A DNA stretch of 8,744 nt, taken from Actinomycetes bacterium (GTDB lineage Bacteria; Actinomycetota; Actinomycetes; Actinomycetales; Cellulomonadaceae). Location of the stretch: positions 1 to 8,744 of the forward strand of contig JAEWCA010000491.1 of assembly GCA_023390875.1 (NCBI GenBank), written 5' to 3'. The first letter of the stretch is position 1, and every line of letters begins with the position of its first letter. Under the pieces are notes generated by a model that made no database searches, was not told where the DNA came from, and saw only the letters and a list, made by a program, of their open reading frames with translations. Positions 1-5,892 of the stretch are shown here, piece by piece. The translations under genes were made by a program, and so were the position numbers.

Positions 1-3
1 GGG

Positions 4-14
4 CCCCCCCCCCC
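4..14. repeat. Homopolymer run of 11 C
   Basis: Eleven consecutive C follow GGG at the left edge of the window, downstream of etfA and outside any gene I can identify. Runs this long are prone to replication slippage and to sequencing error, so the exact length is uncertain. No function can be read from it here. Confidence 0.6.
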
Positions 15-27
15 ACGCCGCCGAGGC

Positions 28-56
28 GGGCCCGGGCCGCGCACGGCCCGGGACCC
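28..56 (-). terminator. GC-rich hairpin behind etfA, probable terminator
   Basis: CCCGGGCCG at 31-39 and CGGCCCGGG at 44-52 are perfect reverse complements around the 4-nt loop CGCA. GGG 28-30 can pair with CCC 54-56 across one bulged base, giving about 12 base pairs. The hairpin begins 6 bp past the etfA stop codon, the usual place for a terminator of the etfBA transcript. There is no U-tract on the minus-strand transcript, which is common for GC-rich actinobacterial terminators but lowers certainty. Being symmetric, it could also stop transcription arriving from the left. Confidence 0.5.
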
Positions 57-62
57 ACGAGG

Positions 63-1049
63 TCAGCCCTTGAGGCGCCGCAGCTCCGCCGCCGCCTGCG
101 GCAGCACCGTGAACAGGTCGCCGACCACGCCGAAGTCGGCGATCTCGAAGATCGGGGCGTCGGGGTCGGAGTTCACCGCGACGATCGTGCCGGACGCCTG
201 CATGCCGCCCCGGTGGTGCACGGCACCCGAGACGCCGGCGCCGACGTAGAGCCGCGGCGAGATGGTCACACCCGTCTGGCCGATCTGGGCGTCGTGGCCG
301 ATCCAGCCCTCGTCGGTCGCGACGCGCGTGGCACCGACGGCGGCACCGAGCGCGTCGGCGAGGTCCTCGACGGGCGAGAAGTCGCCCTCGGTCCCCCGTC
401 CGCCCGCGACGACGACGTGCGCGCTGCCGAGGTCGGGCCGCCCGCTCGCGGGCCGCTCGACCCGCTCGACGAGCGTGACGCGCCGCGCGGCGTCGCTCAC
501 GGTCACCGCGAGGTCGGCGACCTCGGTCGCGGCGGGCGTCGCGGCGGGGCTCGCCTGCACGGCGTTCGCCTTGACCGTGACGACCGCGAGCGGCGCGGTC
601 ACGGCGCAGCGGGTGTTCCACGTGCCCGCGAACACGGTCTTCGACGCGACGTACCGCCCGTCGACGACCTCCAGGCCGTCCGCGTCGGTCACGACGCCCG
701 CGCCGGTGCGGATCGCGAGCCGGGCGGCGACCTCCTTGTTCTCGAACGAGGAGACCGTGAGCAGCAGGCCGGCGCCGGTGGCGGCGAGCGCCTGCTCGAG
801 CGCCTCGGCCAGCACGGCGGACAGGTGCGGGTCGGCGTCGGGGACGAGGCGCTGCACGCGCGTGACGCCGAGCGCGCCGAGGTCGGCGAGCACGTCGGCG
901 CCGAGGTCGGCGTCGCCCGCCCACGCGCCGAGCACACCGGCGTCGCCGGCGAGCTCACGGGCGAGCGTCACGACCTCGCGGACGGGTCCGCGCAGCGCGC
1001 CGTCGGGCGTGTGGTCCAGCAGCACGAGCACGGGAGCGGTGGTGGTCAC
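63..1049 (-). CDS. etfA: Electron transfer flavoprotein subunit alpha
   Basis: Encodes the FAD-binding subunit of a soluble heterodimeric ETF, which collects electrons from flavin dehydrogenases (classically acyl-CoA dehydrogenases) and passes them toward the quinone pool. The 328-residue length is normal for the family. Residues 1-185 form the ETF N-terminal domain. The C-terminal FAD domain is clear: AGGRGTEGDF at 215-224, QIGQTG at 255-260, AGVSGAVHH at 271-279 and the APIFEIADFGVVGDLF block at 298-313. The GTG start at 1047-1049 gives an N-terminus (MTTTAPVLVLLDH) that enters the first beta strand directly, and an AAGGA-type ribosome site lies 11 nt upstream. It follows etfB by 36 bp on the same strand, so the two are almost certainly co-transcribed. 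Family assignment is firm; the partner dehydrogenase is not in this window. Confidence 0.96.
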   Translation of the reverse strand: MTTTAPVLVLLDHTPDGALRGPVREVVTLARELAGDAGVLGAWAGDADLGADVLADLGALGVTRVQRLVPDADPHLSAVLAEALEQALAATGAGLLLTVSSFENKEVAARLAIRTGAGVVTDADGLEVVDGRYVASKTVFAGTWNTRCAVTAPLAVVTVKANAVQASPAATPAATEVADLAVTVSDAARRVTLVERVERPASGRPDLGSAHVVVAGGRGTEGDFSPVEDLADALGAAVGATRVATDEGWIGHDAQIGQTGVTISPRLYVGAGVSGAVHHRGGMQASGTIVAVNSDPDAPIFEIADFGVVGDLFTVLPQAAAELRRLKG

Positions 1050-1060
1050 GGTTCTCGGTT

Positions 1061-1066
1061 TCCTTC
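1061..1066 (-). promoter_or_regulatory. Ribosome binding site of etfA
   Basis: The minus strand reads GAAGGA, with 11 nt between its AGGA core and the GTG start of etfA. This is the only convincing Shine-Dalgarno sequence before a start codon in the window, as expected for a gene translated from inside a polycistronic mRNA. The spacing is slightly long. Confidence 0.6.
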
Positions 1067-1085
1067 GACGTGTCGCGGGACGGGC

Positions 1086-1880
1086 TCAGACGAGCTTCTG
1101 CTCGACGAGGTACGCGGCGAGCCGGAGCCCCGCGTCCCCCTCGTCGGTGAGCAGCACCCGGTTCTCGCGCGGCGGGCGGGCAGCGGCCTCGACGACCTCG
1201 GTGCGGGCCCCAGCGGCGCCGACCGACGACGCGTCGAGCCCGAGGTCGGCGAGCGTGAGCGTCGTGACCTGCTTCTTGCGGGCGGCCATGATGCCCTTGA
1301 AGTTCGGGTAGCGCGGCTCGTTGGCCTGGTCGGTCACCGACACGAGCGCGGGCAGCGACGCCTCGAGCACCTCGGTCGCGTGGTCGAGGTTGCGGCGCAC
1401 GCGCACGGTGTCGCCGTCGACCGTCAGTTCGGCCGCGAGCGGCAGGGCCGGCACGTCGAGCAGCTGGGCCAGCGCGGTCGGCAGCAGCGACGTGAGCCCG
1501 TCGAGTCCCGCCATGCCGGTGACGACGAGGTCGACCTCTCCCGTCTGACGGCCCACGTGCTGCACCGCGGCGGCGAGCACCCGGGCCGTGCCGACCGCGT
1601 CCGAGCCGGCGATCGCGTCGTCGACGACGTGCACCGCCTCGTCGGCCCCCATCTGGAGGCCCTTGCGGACCGCGTCGACCGCGTCGTCGGGCCCGACGGT
1701 GAGCACGACGACCTCGGCGTCACCTCGCGCCTCGGCGATCGACAGCGCGGCCTCGAGCGCGTTCTCGTCCAGCTCGTTGAGCGTCCCGTCACCGCCGTCG
1801 CGCACCACGCGACGGTCGGGGCCGAGGGCCCGCTCCGACTGGATGTCCGGGACGTGCTTCACACAGACGACGATCCTCAC
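1086..1880 (-). CDS. etfB: Electron transfer flavoprotein subunit beta
   Basis: Partner of EtfA; it binds AMP and contributes the loop that docks onto client dehydrogenases. With the GTG start at 1878-1880 the protein is 264 residues, typical for EtfB, and opens with the family N-terminus MRIVVCVKHVPDIQ. Visible hallmarks are the NELDENALEAAL helix at 35-46, the nucleotide-binding strand and loop TGMAGLDGLTS at 121-131, and NEPRYPNFKGIMAARKK at 187-203 with its paired lysines. The segment RRNLDHATE (162-170) stands where many ETF-beta proteins have an acidic DGG-type turn. The frame stays open upstream to 2186, but that extension runs antisense through glgX and lacks family similarity. An in-frame GTG at 1887-1889 is an alternative start; I prefer 1880 because a TAACGT -10 hexamer lies 7 nt before it. 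It leads the etfBA operon. Confidence 0.95.
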   Translation of the reverse strand: MRIVVCVKHVPDIQSERALGPDRRVVRDGGDGTLNELDENALEAALSIAEARGDAEVVVLTVGPDDAVDAVRKGLQMGADEAVHVVDDAIAGSDAVGTARVLAAAVQHVGRQTGEVDLVVTGMAGLDGLTSLLPTALAQLLDVPALPLAAELTVDGDTVRVRRNLDHATEVLEASLPALVSVTDQANEPRYPNFKGIMAARKKQVTTLTLADLGLDASSVGAAGARTEVVEAAARPPRENRVLLTDEGDAGLRLAAYLVEQKLV

Positions 1881-1887
1881 GCGGGGC

Positions 1888-1893
1888 ACGTTA
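1888..1893 (-). promoter_or_regulatory. Probable -10 box of the etfBA promoter
   Basis: The minus strand reads TAACGT, matching TANNNT, followed by 7 nt and then the GTG of etfB. That places transcription initiation at or next to the start codon, implying a leaderless mRNA. No good -35 hexamer is visible upstream. The G-rich stretch AGGGCGG just upstream would be too far (13 nt) to serve as a Shine-Dalgarno for the preferred start. Confidence 0.5.
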
Positions 1894-1971
1894 CCGCCCT
1901 GCGCGCGCGGCCCGGACCGCCGTGTCGCCTGCCGGAAACGAGCCCGACCCACGCGCGGCCCCACCGTCCCC

Positions 1972-1977
1972 CACAAT
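1972..1977 (+). promoter_or_regulatory. Probable -10 box of the glgX promoter
   Basis: CACAAT ends 6 nt before the GTG start of glgX and matches TANNNT except at the first base. There is no Shine-Dalgarno sequence between it and the start codon, so a leaderless transcript starting at the GTG is the simplest reading. No clear -35 hexamer is visible. The 103-bp gap 1881-1983 must hold the control signals of both etfBA and glgX. Confidence 0.45.
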
Positions 1978-1983
1978 GACGGG

Positions 1984-4185
1984 GTGAACGCCACCCCCGC
2001 CCGCAGACGACCGCCGCGGCTCGGCGTCCACGTCACGGACGAGGGCGTGGACGTCGCCGTCCTCGCCTCGCACGCGACCGCGATCGAGCTCTGCCTGTTC
2101 GACGGCCCCGAGGAGGCCCCCCGCGAGCGCAGCATCACGCTGCACGGGCCGGTGCACGGCGTGTTCAGCGCGTCCGTCCCCGGCATCCGCCCCGGCCAGC
2201 GCTACGGCTTCCGCGCGCACGGGCCGTGGAACCCCGAGGCGGGCCTGCGCTACAACCCGGCCAAGCTGCTCGTCGACCCGTACGCGCGCGGGCTCGACGG
2301 CGAGGTGGCGTACGGGCCGGAGACGTACGGGCACGTCGTCGACGCCGAGCTCGTGGGCGACCCGTACGGACCCGCCGACCCGCGCGACTCCGCCGGCCAC
2401 GTCCCCTACTCGGTGGTCGTCGACACGCGCGACCTGCCCGGGGCCGACCCGGCGGCGAACCGGCCGTGGCACCCGTGGTCGCGCACCGTCGTCTACGAGG
2501 CGCACGTCCGCGGCCTCACGCAGCTGCACCCCGGTGTCCCGCCCCGCCTGCGCGGCACGTACGCCGGGCTCGCGCACCGGGCCGTGATCGACCACCTGCT
2601 CGGCCTCGGCGTGACCGCGATCGAGCTGCTCCCGGTGCACGCGTTCGCGTCCGAGCCGCACCTGATCGCGAAGGGCCTGACGAACTACTGGGGCTACAGC
2701 ACGCTCGGGTTCTTCGCGCCGCACGCCGCGTACGCCACGAAGCTGTCCCAGGACGCCGGACCCGCGGCCGTGCTCGACGAGGTCCGGGCCGCCGTCCACG
2801 CGCTGCACGAGGCCGGCATCGAGGTGCTGCTCGACGTCGTCTACAACCACACGTGCGAGGGCGGGCTGCCCGGTCAGCACCTGTCGTTCCGGGGGCTCGA
2901 CAACCCGCTCTACTACGCCCACACCGGGTCGGTGCCCGCGGCGCTCGCGGACGTCACCGGCACGGGCAACTCGCTCGACTTCCGGCGCAGCGACGTCACG
3001 CGGCTCACGCTCGACTCGCTGCGGTACTGGGCCGACGTGGTCGGCGTCGACGGCTTCCGGTTCGACCTCGCGGTGACGCTCGGCCGGGACGCCGCCGGGT
3101 TCAACCCGCACCACCCCGTGCTCGTCGCGGCGCGCGCCGACCCGAGCCTGCACGCGCTCAAGCTCATCGCGGAGCCGTGGGACGTCGGGCCGGGCGGCTG
3201 GCGGACCGGGCAGTTCGGCCTGCCGTTCGGCGAGTGGAACGACCGGTTCCGCAACGCCGCGCGCTCGTTCTGGCTGGCCGACCCGGCCCGCGCGGCGCAC
3301 GGCCTGCCGGGCCACCGGGTGCGTGAGCTCGCGACGCGCCTGTCGGGCTCGGTCGACCTGTTCGGCCACTCCGACCCGCCGCTGGCCCGGGGTCCGGTGG
3401 CGAGCGTCAACTACGTGACCGCGCACGACGGCTTCACGCTCGCCGACCTCGTCGCGTACGACCACAAGCACAACGCCGCGAACGGCGAGCAGAACCGCGA
3501 CGGCAGCGACGACAACCGGTCGTGGAACCACGGCCTCGAGGGGCCGGTCGCGCGGGACTCGCCCGGCGCGGACATCGTCCCGCTGCGCCGCCGCTCCATC
3601 CGCAACCTGCTCGCGACGCTCGTCCTGTCCGCGGGCACGCCGATGATCACGGCGGGCGACGAGATGGGCCGCACGCAGCGCGGCAACAACAACGCGTACT
3701 GCCAGGACAACGAGCTGTCGTGGGTGAGCTGGGACCTGTCGACGTGGCGGCACGACCTGCTCGCGACGGCCCGGTGGCTGCTCACGCTACGTCGCGAGCA
3801 CCCCGCCCTGCGCACGGAGCAGTTCTACGCGGGCCGTCCGGTGCTGCCGGGGCGCCGCGAGGACCTCGCGTGGTTCGACGCGGACGGCGCGCGGTTCGAC
3901 CACGCCCGGTGGCACGACCCGTCGGTGCGGACGATCCAGATGGTCCGGACGGCCGCGCCGCCCGACGACGACACCGTGCTGCTCGTCATCAACGGCGCGC
4001 TCGACGCGGTCGACGTGGTGCTCGGCGACGGGCACCCGGGCCGGTGGCGGCTGGCCTGGGACTCCGTCTGGGAGAGCCCGGGCGACGAGCGGGCCGCGGC
4101 GATCGCGAACGGCCTGCACGCGATGTCGGGCGACGCGGCCGTCATGGAGCCGCTGAGCATGCGCGTGTACGTGCTCGAGGACTGA
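1984..4185 (+). CDS. glgX: Glycogen debranching enzyme (isoamylase type, GH13)
   Basis: Hydrolyses alpha-1,6 branch points of glycogen, acting on the short stubs left by phosphorylase. The protein has 733 residues, close to the length of actinobacterial GlgX/TreX proteins. It has an N-terminal CBM48-type beta domain (about 12-150), then the GH13 barrel. The four GH13 motifs are intact: region I DVVYNH (284-289), region II GFRFD (357-361, nucleophile D361), region III with acid/base E397 in AEPWD, and region IV TAHDG (479-483, transition-state stabiliser D482). NYWGYSTLGFFAP (234-246) is the usual isoamylase/GlgX signature. A C-terminal beta domain runs from about 610. The frame is open upstream to 1588, but that part is antisense to etfB. 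The GTG at 1984 is chosen because the conserved domain begins a few residues later and a -10-like hexamer lies just before it. It is convergent with the flavoprotein gene and divergent from etfB. Confidence 0.96.
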   Translation: MNATPARRRPPRLGVHVTDEGVDVAVLASHATAIELCLFDGPEEAPRERSITLHGPVHGVFSASVPGIRPGQRYGFRAHGPWNPEAGLRYNPAKLLVDPYARGLDGEVAYGPETYGHVVDAELVGDPYGPADPRDSAGHVPYSVVVDTRDLPGADPAANRPWHPWSRTVVYEAHVRGLTQLHPGVPPRLRGTYAGLAHRAVIDHLLGLGVTAIELLPVHAFASEPHLIAKGLTNYWGYSTLGFFAPHAAYATKLSQDAGPAAVLDEVRAAVHALHEAGIEVLLDVVYNHTCEGGLPGQHLSFRGLDNPLYYAHTGSVPAALADVTGTGNSLDFRRSDVTRLTLDSLRYWADVVGVDGFRFDLAVTLGRDAAGFNPHHPVLVAARADPSLHALKLIAEPWDVGPGGWRTGQFGLPFGEWNDRFRNAARSFWLADPARAAHGLPGHRVRELATRLSGSVDLFGHSDPPLARGPVASVNYVTAHDGFTLADLVAYDHKHNAANGEQNRDGSDDNRSWNHGLEGPVARDSPGADIVPLRRRSIRNLLATLVLSAGTPMITAGDEMGRTQRGNNNAYCQDNELSWVSWDLSTWRHDLLATARWLLTLRREHPALRTEQFYAGRPVLPGRREDLAWFDADGARFDHARWHDPSVRTIQMVRTAAPPDDDTVLLVINGALDAVDVVLGDGHPGRWRLAWDSVWESPGDERAAAIANGLHAMSGDAAVMEPLSMRVYVLED

Positions 4186-4195
4186 CGGCCGCAGC

Positions 4196-5851
4196 TCAGA
4201 GCGTCGCGGCGACCGCCCGTCCGGTGGTCCGCCCGGTGAACAGGCACCCGCCGAGGAACGTCCCCTCGAGCGCGCGGTGCCCGTGCACCCCGCCGCCGCC
4301 GAACCCGGACGCCTCGCCGACCGCCCACAGGCCCGGCAGCACCTCGCCGTCGGGGCGCAGCACGCGGCCCTCGAGGTCGGTGTGCAGGCCGCCGAGCGTC
4401 TTGCGGGTCAGCACGGACAGCCGGACCGCGAGCAGCGGACCGTGCGCCGGGTCGAGCAGCCGGTGCGGCTTCGCGACGCGGATGAGCTTGTCGACGACGA
4501 ACCTGCGGGACATCGCGGTCGCGGTGACCTGCAGGTCCTTGCCGAGCCCGCTGGCGACCTGCCGGTCGCGCGCGACGATGGTCCGCTCGAGCTCGGCGGC
4601 GTCGATCCGGTCGGTCCCGGTGAGCGCGTTCATGCGCGCGGCGAGCTCGGCGGGCGTGTCGGCCCAGATGAACTCCTCCGACCGCTCGGCGAACGCCTCG
4701 ACCGGCCCGACGGCGCCCGGGAGCACGCGCTGCAGCAGCTGCGGCACGCTCCTGCCGGTGAGGTCGGGGTTCTGCTCCGACCCGGACAGCGCGAACTCGG
4801 AGCCGAGGATCGTCTTGTCGAGCACGAACCAGGAGTGGTCGTCGCCGCGGGTCGTGATGTGCTGCAGCGCGCCGAGCGAGTCGAAGCCGGGGAACAGCGG
4901 TACGGGCAGGCGGTGGCCGTCGGCGTCGAGCCACAGCGACGACGGGCCCGCGAGGATCCGGATGCCGTGCTGCGACCACACGGGCGAGTGGTTGGTGATG
5001 CCCTCGGGGTAGTGCCACATGCGGTCCTCGTGCACGACGGCCGCGCCGGCGGAGCGGGCGGCGACGATGCCGGACCCGTCGACGTGGTCGGGGACGCCGG
5101 ACAGCATGCGCTGCGGCAGCCGGCCGGCCGACGCCGGCCAGGTCGCGCGGACGAGCTCGTGGTTGGCGCCGATGCCTCCGGTGGCGACCACGACGGCCGA
5201 CGCCGAGATCTCGAAGGGCTCGACCACCTCGCGCGACGAGGGCACGGCCCGCTCGACGTCGGACGGTGCGAGCACCTCGCCGCGCACCCCGGTCACGCGC
5301 CCGTCGGTCGTGACGAGCGACGTGACGCGGTGCCGGAAGCGCACGTCGGCGAGGCCCTCCCGCCGCGCGTCGAGCAGCGCCCGCACGAACGGCTCGAGGA
5401 TCCCGGGCCCGGTGCCCCACGTGACGTGGAACCGGGGCACCGAGTTGCCGTGCCCGTCCGCGAGGTAGCCGCCGCGCTCGGCCCACTGGACGAGCGGGAA
5501 CCAGCGCACGCCCTGGCCGTGCAGCCACGGGCGCAGCTCCCCTGCGGCGAAGTCGACGAACCCCTCGGCCCACGCGCGGCCCCACCGGTCGGACCCGTCG
5601 TCCGCGAACGCCGCCGAGCCGAACCAGTCCGCGAGCGCGAGCTCGGCCGAGTCCTGGATGCCGAGGCGGCGCTGCTCGGGCGAGTCGACGAGGAACAGCC
5701 CGCCGAACGACCAGAACGCCTGCCCGCCGAGCGAGGCCGCGGGCTCCGCGTCGAGGAGCGTGACCCGCCGGCCGGCGGCGAGCAGCTCGGCGGTGGCGAC
5801 CAGGCCCGCGAGGCCCGCGCCGACGACCACGACGTCGTGGGTGTGCGTCAT
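4196..5851 (-). CDS. FAD-binding dehydrogenase, COG3573 / KsdD-like flavoprotein
   Basis: A 551-residue flavoprotein of the fumarate reductase / 3-ketosteroid dehydrogenase superfamily, closest in pattern to the uncharacterised FAD-binding dehydrogenases of COG3573. The N-terminal Rossmann motif is DVVVVGAGLAGLVA (6-19), followed by an acidic residue at the end of the second strand (LLDAE, 32-36) and the GGQAFWSFGGLF loop (42-53). VVVATGGIGAN (220-230) is the second nucleotide-contact strand. The C-terminal FAD closure is strong: KTLGGLHTD (484-492) and GLWAVGEASGFGGGGVHGHR (507-526). There is no signal peptide or membrane segment, so it is probably cytoplasmic. Its substrate is unknown; steroid dehydrogenation is not supported by the context. 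The ATG start has no Shine-Dalgarno sequence but has a -10 hexamer 7 nt upstream. It lies 41 bp behind glgP on the same strand, with its own promoter and a palindromic operator candidate. ETF could be its electron acceptor (speculation). Confidence 0.88.
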   Translation of the reverse strand: MTHTHDVVVVGAGLAGLVATAELLAAGRRVTLLDAEPAASLGGQAFWSFGGLFLVDSPEQRRLGIQDSAELALADWFGSAAFADDGSDRWGRAWAEGFVDFAAGELRPWLHGQGVRWFPLVQWAERGGYLADGHGNSVPRFHVTWGTGPGILEPFVRALLDARREGLADVRFRHRVTSLVTTDGRVTGVRGEVLAPSDVERAVPSSREVVEPFEISASAVVVATGGIGANHELVRATWPASAGRLPQRMLSGVPDHVDGSGIVAARSAGAAVVHEDRMWHYPEGITNHSPVWSQHGIRILAGPSSLWLDADGHRLPVPLFPGFDSLGALQHITTRGDDHSWFVLDKTILGSEFALSGSEQNPDLTGRSVPQLLQRVLPGAVGPVEAFAERSEEFIWADTPAELAARMNALTGTDRIDAAELERTIVARDRQVASGLGKDLQVTATAMSRRFVVDKLIRVAKPHRLLDPAHGPLLAVRLSVLTRKTLGGLHTDLEGRVLRPDGEVLPGLWAVGEASGFGGGGVHGHRALEGTFLGGCLFTGRTTGRAVAATL

Positions 5852-5858
5852 GCGGCCG

Positions 5859-5885
5859 ACCGTACCCCGTTGGACGCGCGTCCAA
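5859..5885 (-). promoter_or_regulatory. Probable promoter of the FAD-binding dehydrogenase gene
   Basis: On the minus strand a TTGGAC hexamer (5880-5885) is followed after 15 bp by TACGGT (5859-5864), and then after 7 nt by the ATG of the flavoprotein gene. The -10 matches TANNNT and the -35 starts with the conserved TTG. The 15-bp spacer is short. The -10 position implies a leaderless transcript. This is the best complete promoter in the window. Confidence 0.5.
5870..5885. promoter_or_regulatory. Perfect 16-bp palindrome, candidate repressor operator
   Basis: TTGGACGCGCGTCCAA is a perfect palindrome without spacer. Relative to a transcription start at the ATG it covers about -34 to -19, overlapping the -35 hexamer and part of the spacer. 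That is where a bound repressor would block RNA polymerase. Size and symmetry fit operators of TetR-family regulators, though no regulator gene is in the window. A terminator for the upstream glgP transcript is the other reading: as RNA it would be a 6-bp stem with a GCGC loop, weak, and without a U-tract. Confidence 0.55.
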
Positions 5886-5892
5886 GAAGAGG

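Noticed and set aside
1904..1961. Direct repeat CGCGCGGCCC at 1904-1913 and 1952-1961 in the etfB-glgX gap
   Set aside because: Ten-base GC-only repeats are expected by chance in DNA of this composition, and neither copy has a telling position relative to a promoter element.
213..1979. Long open frame on the plus strand over the etf genes
   Set aside because: It runs antisense through etfA and etfB, which have clear family motifs. Its translation is rich in Arg, Gly, Asp and Val without recognisable domains, as expected for antisense frames in very GC-rich DNA.
1976..1987. Mini-ORF ATG-ACG-GGG-TGA overlapping the glgX GTG start
   Set aside because: It could be read as a 3-codon leader coupled to glgX, but there is no ribosome site before it and the predicted transcription start lies downstream of its ATG. 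Chance is more likely.
1891..3753. 620-codon open frame on the minus strand opposite glgX
   Set aside because: It is a shadow of glgX. The composition is Arg/Val/Ala/Gly repeats with no motif, and the plus strand encodes all four GH13 catalytic motifs.
4196..5851. Annotation of the flavoprotein as a true 3-ketosteroid delta-1-dehydrogenase or fumarate reductase
   Set aside because: The FAD-binding ends are shared by the whole superfamily. No steroid-degradation or respiratory genes are nearby, and I could not identify the substrate-site residues specific to either enzyme.
3825..5885. 686-codon open frame on the minus strand in a second frame of the flavoprotein gene
   Set aside because: It overlaps the true flavoprotein frame in another register and is dominated by Arg, Ala and Gly. 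The other frame carries an intact Rossmann motif and FAD closure.
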